Source: Trichopria drosophilae
Lineage: Eukaryota > Arthropoda > Insecta > Hymenoptera > Diapriidae
Reading direction: 5' to 3'
Length of the DNA: 64,000 nucleotides
Assembly: GCA_030407085.1 (NCBI GenBank)
Contig: CM059585.1
Location: forward strand, 2,303,001 to 2,367,000
How positions within the stretch are numbered: position 1 is the first letter of the stretch; each line of letters begins with the position of its first letter. Positions 24,575 to 33,385 of this stretch are shown here, piece after piece. Position numbers and translations under genes: made by a program. Under the pieces are notes generated by a model. The model was given only the letters and a program-made list of their open reading frames with translations. It did not search any database and had not been told where the DNA came from.

Positions 24575-26325
24575 TTAAGTTGCAAACTGAAATTATTCAT
24601 TGGGTGTACATTAACTGTTTCGGTATTTTTATTTATTGTGAGATTGACTGAAGGTGGTGACGTACTTGCGCTCAGAGAATTGTTGTTTTTGTTTTCATTA
24701 AGTTTTATTGTTTTTGAGGGGATGCAGTCCGGTAACTCTTTCGTCGGATTTATTGAGTTGGAAATTTGTTGACAAATTTTTCTTTTATTGTTTATACTGC
24801 TTTCAATGTAGCCTTCTGCTACTTGGGCAGATTTCCACCCTCCATGTCGCTTAACAGTGGTAATAGATACTCCCGTATTCGCAAGTAGAGTGGCAGAAGT
24901 ACGTCGAAAGCTATGCCCTGTATATTTCATTGGATCCTCTAATCCTAGAAAACTGGCAATCTTTTGCGGATAGCTACCAATTTTGTTAATTCCCACCACC
25001 TGCGTTGAACATTTTCCTTTTTGATAATTCAAAAACAATGCACTGGTGTTAATTTGTGTTATTTGGCCTTTTCTGGATGTAATTAATAATGATTTGTCGA
25101 TATGGATTTTCAACGACAAATGTCCTTTCAGTATATGTTTTTGTTTTTGGAATTGAAATGATTAGATGCGTATTTTGATCAACAATGTCGTTTAAGGTCA
25201 TGTTTTTTAATTCCTCTCGCCTACATGCTCCTGTTATACCCAGAACTGCTGCTACCTGTATATTTAAATTATAGTGTGATCATGTGCGATTTTATTTGTG
25301 ACATTTATAAAAGTTCTCGTAAATACATAATATTAGTTTAATATTAATTTTAAACGTTAAAATAACCGACCTGGATCATTTTTGTTCGAGCAAAAATACC
25401 ATTGATCAAATTTTTCTACTACTATTAGCTCTATTTCTGAAATAAAAATTTTATGACAGAATTATTTATAATTTTATGATTGCAAATTGGATATGATTAT
25501 ATTTTTATATATTCATAATCGAAATTGACCTATGAGCCGGTACTGTATAGAATCCAACAAACATTTCTATAAAAATCGTAATTAAATTGTCCATGTGTAA
25601 CGTGGGCATTTTAATTACGATTTTTCGCAGTAATCCGTAATTTCAGGGTTATTTTTTCAAAATTTTATATAAATATATATAAAAAAAATACCTTGGCATC
25701 TAAGAACTTATCATCCGGAGCTTCTTCTAAAAATTTCTTGATCTCAGTTGCAGTAAATACCTTCGATTTTGTAGGTTTGAAACCAACATTTAATTTTTTT
25801 AAATATAACCGTAAATGAGCATAGGAATCAATATCGATATTTTTGTCCGTTTTCAACATCGTGCGGATCATTGAATATCGTGACCATAAGGTTGAAGGAG
25901 CTAAATACTCGGATAAGTTTTTGAAATATGCTAACAATACCACTTCACAATAAGAATTTGTGTTCTTAGTTGCGATCCACTCTTTGAAATGGTTATACAC
26001 TTTTCGATAAATATTTGCCAATTTTTCGGGCAATGACGAGTTTATAATATATTGCGCAGCTTCCACGAGTTCTTTCGGTATAATTTCCGGTTCATTCAAA
26101 TTTTTAACTTCCATTTTATCCCACAATGAATTTATCCGACAACAAAGATCGCGGTAAGATATTCGCGCATCAACGATTCGGTCGGTACTAGTGCGCGATC
26201 AAAACAACGACGCATCAAAGACTCGGCCGGTACTGATGCGCGTTCAAAACAATAACATTATACTCTTCCGAGAATTGTAAACATCAGAGTATACTAAAAT
26301 TTGCAGCATTTCGTGTTTTTGATAA

Positions 26326-27328
26326 TGTGCGTAAAGTATAGTATTTTTCGATACTAGTGCGTAAAATACGATTTTACGCACCGTTTTTAACATGCGATTA
26401 GATAGGGCGGTGCGTAAAATCGAATTCTTACGCACGCATGTCGAACGATATTTTTCGATACACTATGCGTAAAATTTGTGCGCCGTTTTTTGAGGGTCAA
26501 ATGTGATGTTACGCACGTGTGATGACCGCGGCGCGCGAGTGCCCGACGCAGCCGGGCAGTCCGAGAGACGGTGCGTAAAATCAAATTTTACGCATAGTAT
26601 ATCGAAATAGTATATTATGAAACTAGTGCGTAAAATTTCATTCTACGAATGTGAAGCGTTGCGGCCCAATCCGAAGGCGAGGGTCGTAATCGCATTCGCA
26701 GAATAAACATTTACGCACATGTTTCATACGATATTTTATGTCACTTGAGTGCGTAAAATGCGACCGAAAAATGTCAAAAGTGTGTAAAATAGAATTTTAC
26801 GCATCGAATGGCATAAAATACGATTTTTCATCACACTGGGACGAAAGCAGCAACTTTCCTTCCCCAAGCGGGAGGAAAGTTACTTCTTTTCCTCCCTGTT
26901 ATGAAGAAAAATCGTATACTTCCCTCGGGAAGTAAAAAAGAATACCTCAGACTGCATGTTTTTCACCCACGGCTTCGCCTCGGGTAAAAATTACACGCAG
27001 TCTGAGGCATTCTTTATTTTACGTCCCTCGTTGAGTAATATACTATTACGCTTACTTATATTAATATATTAATTATATTTGACCCACAAAAAACGGCGCA
27101 CAAATTTTACGCATAGTATATCGAAAAATATCGTTCGACACGCGTGCGTAAGAATTCGATTTTACGCACCGCCCTATCTAATCGCATGTTAAAAACGGTG
27201 CGTAAAATCGTATTTTACGCGCTAGTATCGAAAAATACTATTACACACGTGTGTTTAGATACGCACACGATGAAAAAAAGTTCACTTTACGCACTGAAAA
27301 AATGACTTTACGCACGAACTTTACGCAC
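26326..27328. repeat. Palindromic GTGCGTAA site array with inverted-repeat arms
   Basis: About 20 copies of GTGCGTAA/TTACGCAC or close variants. Many pair as palindromes of 24-26 bp: 26356-26380, 26409-26434, 26570-26593, 26779-26803, 27144-27169 and 27198-27222. Arms 26330-26505 and 27077-27245 are also long reverse complements of each other. The array lies about 200 bp 5' of the tyrosine-recombinase gene, and the motif recurs on its far side (18262-18365). No coding sequence. The palindrome format resembles recombinase core sites, but that is inference. Confidence 0.75.
26940..27013. repeat. Hairpin with 16-bp stem and GC-rich nested loop
   Basis: GAATACCTCAGACTGC (26940-26955) pairs with GCAGTCTGAGGCATTC (26998-27013). 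The loop contains CCCACGGCTTCGCCTCGGGT, itself a smaller hairpin. It sits at the centre of the GTGCGTAA array. Confidence 0.75.
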
Positions 27329-27535
27329 GCCCCGGTAAAAAAAAACTATACATTAAACTCTTTGTGTTTTATAAAACATTCTAGTATTCGCTGTAATGAT
27401 CTCATCGTTAATATTTAAATTTCTTATGTTACCTATTAACACAACAAGTGTAACCGATGCCAGAATTATAGAAACTTTGGGACAAAGTACTTTATCTTAG
27501 GTTCAGAATCTAAATTCTCTTAGCTTGACTATATA

Positions 27536-28213
27536 GGTTACACCACTGTAAAATTTTGAAAAAATCAAAAATTTTTTTTTTTGGTTTAAAAAATCCTTTG
27601 AACCCTCTAGAATACGAAGAAAAAAGTTTTATACGTGAAACTAATTTTTTTCATCGAAATTTCGAGCAATGTACCGAGCGAGGCGGGCGACTCCGAAACG
27701 GTATTTATAATACAACTCCAAACTTTAAACGCGGTTTTCTCGAACCACGTTTTTTATCGCGGCAAGCAGTATAACTCAAACAATTTTTAATATTTACACT
27801 CGAATTTTTATACAGTACATTCAAAACAACATTTCGAAGTAATAGTATGGAATTTTTGATACGTTGCTTTGTCGATTTTTTATTGCCAAAATACGTCACT
27901 TTTTTAGGTCAAAAATGAACACTTTTATTGAAATGGTCGCCAATTATTCAAACACAATATTTCGAAAATTCCGTACGTATTTTACTAGATATACCATTGA
28001 AGATCATGAGGAATTTTTTTATTTGTTCTAGGTGCAAATTTCCACCGGCTACACCGCTTGCCACGGACCCCTTTTTTTAAACAGTGCATCGGCAATATGG
28101 TCGCCATTCCGCCATTTTGTGATATTTTCTATATACTTAATTTCATTTCCTTCCATTAAAAAAAAAATCTCAAAAAAGAGTTATTTTTTTGGCCATTACA
28201 GTGGTGTAACCCC
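27536..28213. mobile_element. MITE with GGTTACACCACTGTAA ends
   Basis: GGTTACACCACTGTAA begins at 27536 and its complement, with two extra Cs (TTACAGTGGTGTAACCCC), ends at 28213. TTAA follows on the right; on the left the base run is CTATATA, so the target duplication is not intact. There is no transposase. The open frames inside are not conserved with anything I recognise. Confidence 0.7.
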
Positions 28214-28255
28214 TTAAGCTATTACGTTAACTGTAAAGAAACATTTCTCTCAGTG

Positions 28256-28479
28256 ATGGAACTAAAACGCGTTCCGTGTTTCGCCGCGCGCTTTATTAAG
28301 AATTGCCATAACTTTCCGAATTTAATTCTAATCGATTTCAAATTTTCCCAAAAACATCCTCTACTTGTAAGGAACAAATTATTCCCTTAAAGTTTTTGGA
28401 AATCGAAAGTTCCCCACAGTCTTTGCGACGACGTAGCTAACTACTCGCGGATGTCAACGGTTGCCATTAAAGAATTAAT
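28256..28479. other. Short unique-looking interval, no gene
   Basis: It lies between the CACTGAGAGAAAT end and the next foldback element. No open frame or repeat that I can support. Confidence 0.5.
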
Positions 28480-28567
28480 TTTCAACGGGATCATATATTA
28501 CGAAGAAATGGCTAAATCGATTATCCGAGTCAGTAAGGTGTAATGAGCAGATTTTGGTCCGTTCATA

Positions 28568-28608
28568 TAGTCGACGTTTCGACAGCGTCGCTGTCGTTAT
28601 CAAGACTA
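28568..28608 (-). ncRNA. Hammerhead-ribozyme-like motif of the Penelope-like element
   Basis: Read on the minus strand: TAGTC, then TTGATAAC, then the perfect hairpin GACAGC-GAC-GCTGTC, then GAAAC, GTC and GACTA. The outer TAGTC/GACTA can form stem I, the hairpin is stem II, and GAAAC-GTC fits the very short stem III known from Penelope hammerheads. The core before stem II does not match CUGAUGA exactly, so catalytic activity is doubtful. Confidence 0.5.
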
Positions 28609-28919
28609 AAAAAATTTGGTTTTATTACATTTTAGAGATTACAATTATTAATAAATTATAAAATAAAAAATAAAAATACAGCATGTACAAAACACAGTAC
28701 ATAAATTTTGTAAGGAAAATAAAAACATAAGACACACTACCTATTTTTGCATAATTGAAATAAGTTAAAAATTAGTGCACATGAGAAAATATTACTTATC
28801 GGCATGATGTATAATGCCAAACTAACAACACTCAGTTCTATATTTATTCGTAGTTTGAATGTTACCATACGAAACTTTCACTGAAATTGTATGTTGTCGG
28901 TATCAATAACAACATATAT

Positions 28920-30064
28920 CTAAGAAACGTTCGTTTTTAAATTTGAAAGTAGTACATCATAGGAATTATTTAATTTTAAAGTGTCTTCTTTTATATTGAT
29001 GGAATATGGTTGTAATTTTATGTGAATCATTTCAGATATTAATCTCTTAGACAAAGAAATCTCTTTATCTAAGATTTTCACATGTTTCCAATCAAAATCA
29101 TGAAAAAGTTGTAGTCGATGTTCTGAAATTACACTTTTTGTTCTTGATGTTTGGTTAATATTGTTCTTATGTTCAGCAATCCTTGTTTTTAACATCCTCT
29201 TATACACTACGTTATTTTGTTCCATCAAAGTGGTAACGTCTTTACCACGTTTTATGAGATTCTCAAGTTTGTTGTTGAGCTGTGGTACTACACGTAGATT
29301 GTAACGTTTTGCAGAGGATGTTACCCTTTCGTAAAAACCTCTTATGTATGGCAATTTTATTGTGCCTACCACTTTTTGAGTATTTGTTACTGCATCATCA
29401 TTTCTTTCGTGTTCTTGAAATAAGATTGACAGGCGTTTTGTAATATGTTTCTCTATAAAATCAGGAGGATAATCATTGTTAAGTAGATATTTTTTACATC
29501 CATTTTATTTTGATGATGAAACTTTTCATGTGAATTTAAAATAGCTCTGTCAATTAAATTATAAATAATAGCTGTCTTCTGTGATATTGGGTGATGTGAA
29601 TTAAAATTTAAAAATCTGCCTGAAAAAGTTTCTTTTCTATACCAGTTAAAAATAATTCTATTGTTATCTCTGATGAGTGTTACATCTAAAAAGTTGATGG
29701 TATTGTTCTTTTCTAACTCGCAAGTAAATTGCAATCTTGGGTGGTAGGTGTTAAACATATGTAGAATTTCATTAATCCCTGAAGTGGGAACAGCTGTTAT
29801 GATGTCATCAACGTAACGGTAGTAAAACAAAGGTTTATAAGAGAGTTTTTTTAAACATTCAACCTCAAGATCTTCCATAACCAAGTTAGATGAAATGGGT
29901 GACAATGGTGAACCCATTGGAGATCCGAAAGTCTGTTTAAAGTATTTATTATTAAACGTAAAAAATGTACTATTCATTATTAGTTCAATAGCATTAATAA
30001 TGTCATATAAAGGAATAAATGTGTGTTGGTCAATATATGTACCTCGACTATATGAACGGACCAA
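28920..30064 (-). pseudogene. Penelope-like reverse transcriptase with damaged GIY-YIG endonuclease
   Basis: RT part (30064-29453): FGSPMGSPLSPI, the catalytic YRYVDDI, and INFLDVT, all typical of Penelope-type RT. The N-terminal fingers are missing: the frame opens inside the inverted terminal repeat, so the copy is 5'-truncated. A frameshift near 29505 moves the reading frame before DYPPDFIEKHI, and the frame then continues through the linker (29372-28920). The endonuclease shows VVYK directly followed by RMLKTRIAEHK. The segment that normally carries the second half of the GIY-YIG signature appears deleted, while the downstream Arg, His and SEMIHI regions remain. Not functional. Confidence 0.85.
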
Positions 30065-30167
30065 AATCTGCTGTTCTTCATTACACCTTACTGACTCGGC
30101 TAATCGATTTAGCCATTTCTTCGTAATTTGAAATTTTACCGAGTGTTAAATTCCTTGAATTATATTT

Positions 30168-30549
30168 GGGATCATATATTGCCAAAAAAGTTTATTATGC
30201 TATTGAGTAAGAGAAAAAAACAAACCCCACCTGTTATTCATATGACAAATTATTGTGTTAAAAAAGAAGAAGCGTTTCGCACTTGGCTGCTGGTTGTGCT
30301 CTTCAGCAAGGATCCAGCAGCCGTACCCTAGACTCGAAACAATTAATACATTTATAAAATTACAAATAAATTTAAATGATCGCGTCCAGGGTACGGCTGC
30401 TGGATCCCTGCTGAAGAGCACAACCAGCAGCCAAGTGCGAAACGCTTGTTCTTTTTTAACACAATAATTTGTCATATGAATAACAGGTAGGGTTTGTTTT
30501 TTTCTCTTACTCAAGAGCATAATAAACTTTTCTAGTAATATATGATCCC
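30168..30549. repeat. Near-perfect palindrome, ~160-bp arms
   Basis: Arms about 30168-30330 and 30388-30549 are reverse complements; TGGCTGCTGGTTGTGCTCTT in the left arm mirrors AAGAGCACAACCAGCAGCCA in the right. The centre is ~55 bp. This is the main body of the foldback MITE. The mirrored frames on both strands are artefacts of the palindrome. Confidence 0.9.
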
Positions 30550-30557
30550 GTTGAAAT

Positions 30558-31137
30558 GTAATAATTCGCGTTGCGTTCATATTAGAACGACGCATTATTG
30601 TTTTCCTTTATTCCTTTGTTTACGTTTTGTACATATGCCGTTGATACTACGAAATTTTATTTGTTTATGTATTGAAAACGAACGGCGAGAGAATTTCCCA
30701 CTGTTCTCTATATGAGAACTTATATAAAAGAATTAATTTGTTGATAACGAAATTAACTTTTACAATGCTTTAGCACTTCGTAGGCATCGCTAGCACCTGT
30801 TCGGTGTACACCGCAAATTTCAAACAATTTCAACAATAATTGGCCGAGATCTGGCGATTTGTGTTTTAAAATGTGATTCAATTTTTGGTTCTAAATTTTA
30901 TTGTTTTTATTTATTAAAACGGAAACTATTCATTATTATTAAGAAATTCTTGGGAAAAACTTGCTCGGTTTGTCATTTTCTACATTCGTGTATTTTTTTA
31001 AAATCGAAATATCTACTTTTAAAAATTGAACTTTTTTTTGTCGTTGGACAAAACTTCTCCAGCCTTTCGAGCGTCGAGCGATTTATAGAATTGAGCCGCT
31101 CAATTACGGTATATTTATATATATTCGTATATTTATA
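30558..31137. other. AT-rich interval, no gene seen
   Basis: It lies between the foldback element and the 28S rRNA fragment. No recognisable coding sequence. Confidence 0.55.
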
Positions 31138-31227
31138 CGACTTAGGTACCTGGCGAGGTGTTGTACTCGTTAGAGCAGTTACCACGCTGCTATCTGTTGA
31201 GACTCAGCCCTCGGCTTGGGGATTCGT
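31138..31227 (+). rRNA. Dispersed fragment of the 28S rRNA 3' end
   Basis: CGACTTAGGTACCTGGCG, then GTTGTACTCG, then AGAGCAGTTACCACGCTGC, then GAGACTCAGCCCTCGGCTTG and GGGATTCGT correspond in order to the conserved 3' terminal helix region of insect 28S rRNA. A few substitutions suggest a non-functional copy. It is only ~90 bp, is isolated from any rDNA unit, and abuts an R2-clade RT remnant on the opposite strand. Confidence 0.75.
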
Positions 31228-31715
31228 AAGAAAGTAGATAGGGACAGCGGTGCTCCTTTATTTGGAGCTCCACATCCCCGTCCTTCGAGGCGATTGCTGT
31301 TGTCATCGCCTCGTATGAGTCCATGGTTAAGTTAATCATGTCTTTATGGACGTTTTTGTTTTGCAATCCCGACCTGATTGCTGGATGTGGTACGGTGTCG
31401 AAAGCCTTCTTAACGTCTAGCTGTGCCACTGCTAGTCCGTTTGACACCTTACTGTCTCGAAGGATTTCGTTGTCAATCCTTATGTTATTAAAACACCCGG
31501 CTTCTGGTACAAACCCTTTTTGCCGGGCGTTAATCGAGACAACGATCCTCAATCGGGTATCTATTATACCCCAGAAGAACCTCCAAGCAGTGATCCAATT
31601 GTCACTGGCCTGAAGTTACTCAACTGGGACAAGTCTTGACCGGCCTTTGGTATCAACACCGTCCGATTGATTCTCCAGCTCGACGGCTGCTTTCCTGCCA
31701 CTAGAATGATATTGA
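31228..31715 (-). pseudogene. R2-clade reverse transcriptase remnant with a 28S target-like end
   Basis: Minus-strand pieces: RTVLIPKAGQDLSQLSNFRP in one frame, then after a frameshift INARQKGFVPEAGCFNN and AQLDVKKAFDTVPHPAI. These match the fingers and palm of R2-type non-LTR elements, which insert into rRNA genes. The palm ends before the catalytic DD box and runs into TGTCCCTATCTACT, which equals the 28S sequence used as target by R1-type elements. The 28S 3'-end fragment then follows in the opposite sense. This looks like a chimeric, dead insertion made during reverse transcription. Confidence 0.7.
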
Positions 31716-31774
31716 ATACTACGTTTTCCACGTCACATGTTCATTAAAAATGTAGATATTGTTTGTTCTACATC

Positions 31775-32340
31775 GAAAATAAGCAGAGCTGCTGAAGGAT
31801 ATATATCCTTCCAGACCCAGTTCTGCATTGAATACACCTCCGTTGAGCCATGTTTCCGTAAAAACTATAATATCATACTTAATTGCTGAGCATAAAATAT
31901 TTATTTTGAGAGCTAAAAGTTTATTGTTTAGGCTATGTACATTTTGATAATGGATCTTTAACTTTTGTGGTGCAAATTCTAGTTTTTTTTTATATGGATT
32001 TACTTATAATTTTTGGAAATCCGTTTATATACTTAATTGTAAGGTTTTTCTCTCTGTTTTCTATGCGCAAGTTTAATTCTTCCCTTAATTTATGCAATTC
32101 TTCTTGTTGCTCTTTAGTTTTATCGCTTTTCACGCTTACATTTTGTTTGTTAAAAATGATTCTATATTTTAGAAGTCAAAGAGCATAAGTTTGACTACTC
32201 ATTATGACTTTTAAGGGCTTATCTTTTTGAGCTGTGTTATTCCCTAGCCGAATTGTGTCGAAGACTTGATTGGAACATGGTGTACCTTGTAACATAGATG
32301 TTACTTAGCTCAATATCTCCCACCGATGAAGACGCCTCTT
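31775..32340 (-). pseudogene. CR1-type LINE fragment: ORF1 end and endonuclease start
   Basis: Minus strand, reading down from 32340: a decayed ORF1 C-terminus (EQQEELHKLREELNLR, YINGFPKI), like the intact one at 63350-63500. Then comes the start of an AP endonuclease (LKIHYQNVHSLNNKL, DIIVFTETWLNGGV) until about 31775. Stops and frameshifts are present. It is related to the LINE at the right edge of the window rather than to family A. Confidence 0.7.
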
Positions 32341-32885
32341 TAACGTTATTTATTTATTTATTTATTTATTAGAATCATACGGGCGTACACGCCCATTTAC
32401 ATAAAAAGTATAACAAAAAGTTATGGCGCATAACATACAAATAAAAGTAATTGAAAAAATCAGTAATAACATAAATCTAAAGAAATGAATAATAATAATA
32501 AGTAACAAAAATAATTAACATGATTGCCTACAGTAAATAATAAATCTCAATTTCATAACTAAGTAGCATTATAGTTCTGTAATAACAAATTTCTACAGCG
32601 ATAACGAAAGGTTATATCCGAAACAATGGTAATAATATTCTTTGGTAAATCATTCCAAAGGCGAGTTAACCTAAATACAACAGAGTTAAAGCACCGATTA
32701 GTTCTACAGCTTCTTTCCTGTAGAACTCTAAAATTTGCACTAGGGTAATTTATCTCGCGTTCAACAAAAAGATCAGTAACAGATGCTGACAAAATTTCCT
32801 TTTTTAGAATTTTCCGAGTTAAAGTTATAAAGAATAATGTTTGAAGTGCGTATAGATCGATCTTGAATTTCGCCAGCCGATACAA
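32341..32885 (-). pseudogene. CR1-like ORF2 C-terminus with 3' end
   Basis: The frame 32885-32559 encodes the last ~108 residues of a LINE ORF2: FFITLTRKILKKEIL, NRCFNSVVFRLTRLWNDLP and F.YRCRNLLL, the usual C-terminal pattern after the RT. The 3' untranslated region ends in a small hairpin (GGGCGTGTACGCCC on the minus strand, near 32379-32392) and an (AAAT)n tail at 32350-32371, read on the minus strand. A similar hairpin-plus-tail is seen at 49272-49315. Confidence 0.75.
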
Positions 32886-33180
32886 TTGTAACGCGACTTC
32901 GTTACAAATTTTACTTAGGTCATCTACATTTCGACTTTTTATAACTATCTTTCGTTTTTGTTATCAATTAGATCCACTTTTACTTCATTGTCTAAAATTA
33001 TATTTTTTATCTTTTCGATTGAAGACTTGTCTGATTTTTCTCTCATATTTATGATAAGAGGAGCAATTGTGCTTGTTTGTGTTGTGGTTCGCAGTGTTTC
33101 CGAATATATCGGTTTCTCCAGTTCTTGAGTAAATAATATTTTGTTTAAGTTTTCGTCCACTGTTTTTCTTAGAAATTTAT
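32886..33180 (-). pseudogene. LINE family A ORF1 fragment
   Basis: The minus-strand peptide includes NLNKILFTQELEKPIYSE, TIAPLIINMREKSDKSS, IILDNEVKVDLIDN and then VIKSRNVDDLSKIC. This is collinear with family-A ORF1 at 19640-19890. It is ~300 bp, flanked on one side by a TA-rich tract (33183-33230). Confidence 0.8.
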
Positions 33181-33385
33181 TATATATAAATGTAATATAT
33201 AAATATATATAATATATATAAAATATGAATAAAGTAGGTATATAAAGATAATATTTGTATGACGCCGCAATAAAGTTGACTGAATGGAAATTAGAAAAAA
33301 ATAACACGTAACTACTTAACAGAAACGATAGATAAACATTTTGCAGTTAACTTTAAAGGTATTAAGCATTGTTTCATCACATAAG
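33181..33385. other. TA-rich tract and short non-coding interval
   Basis: Imperfect (TATATAAATA)n at about 33183-33230, then ~150 bp without recognisable content. Confidence 0.6.

Larger units (their letters stand above)
18852..26114 (-). pseudogene. Tyrosine recombinase (Crypton-like), split by a 5.7-kb insertion
   Basis: Exon 1, 26114-25692 (141 codons), encodes an all-helical core-binding region (SLPEKLANIYRKVYNHFKEW). The donor AAG|GTAT joins the acceptor ACAG|GTAGC at 25255 in phase 0. Exon 2 carries the catalytic domain: the first Arg in GACRREEL, the box-II motif HSFRRTSA, GGWKS and the nucleophile Tyr in AEGYIES. A frameshift near 25045 breaks the frame between GACRREEL and the box-II region. 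At 24575 the frame enters a TTAA-flanked insertion; it resumes at 18874 for a few codons to a TGA at 18854-18852. Known families: Crypton-type elements and related invertebrate repeat recombinases that cut and rejoin DNA. The frame stays open for several codons 5' of 26114, so another exon or start upstream is possible. Inactive as it stands. Confidence 0.8.
17907..28255. mobile_element. Candidate compound element bounded by CACTGAGAGAAAT ends
   Basis: CACTGAGAGAAATCTTTTAC begins at 17907. Its imperfect complement ends at 28255 (CTGTAAAGAAACATTTCTCT then CAGTG), and similarity continues inward for about 40 bp on both sides. Between these ends lie a tyrosine-recombinase gene, GTGCGTAA clusters near both ends, a TTAA-flanked element with a LINE inside it, and a MITE. 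Removing the obvious insertions leaves roughly 4 kb. The two ends may belong to one element, or to two independent MITEs of one family in opposite orientation. A block around 18112-18153 also recurs at 27396-27440 in direct orientation, which complicates the one-element reading. Confidence 0.4.
28501..30167 (-). mobile_element. Truncated Penelope-like element with inverted terminal repeats
   Basis: The RT/endonuclease pseudogene lies on the minus strand. Its 3' terminal block (28501-28565, GAAATGGCTAAATCGATTAT ...) recurs inverted at the 5' side (about 30035-30130). The direct repeat GGGATCATATATT at 28487-28499 and 30168-30180 is a 13-bp target duplication. Inverted pseudo-LTRs and variable-length duplications are typical of Penelope-like elements. 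The same terminal sequence flanks the hairpin-array insertion in MED16 intron 4. Confidence 0.85.
28480..30557. mobile_element. Foldback MITE interrupted by a Penelope-like element
   Basis: The ends are TTTCAACGGGATCATATATT at the left and its complement at the right (30537-30557). The right-hand part (30168-30549) is a complete inverted repeat. The Penelope-like element (28501-30167) was inserted just inside the left end and duplicated GGGATCATATATT. Confidence 0.7.

Noticed and set aside
17907..28255. Calling the whole interval a Maverick/Polinton
   Set aside because: No DNA polymerase B, retroviral-type integrase, ATPase or capsid gene is present; the only enzyme of an old element is a tyrosine recombinase.
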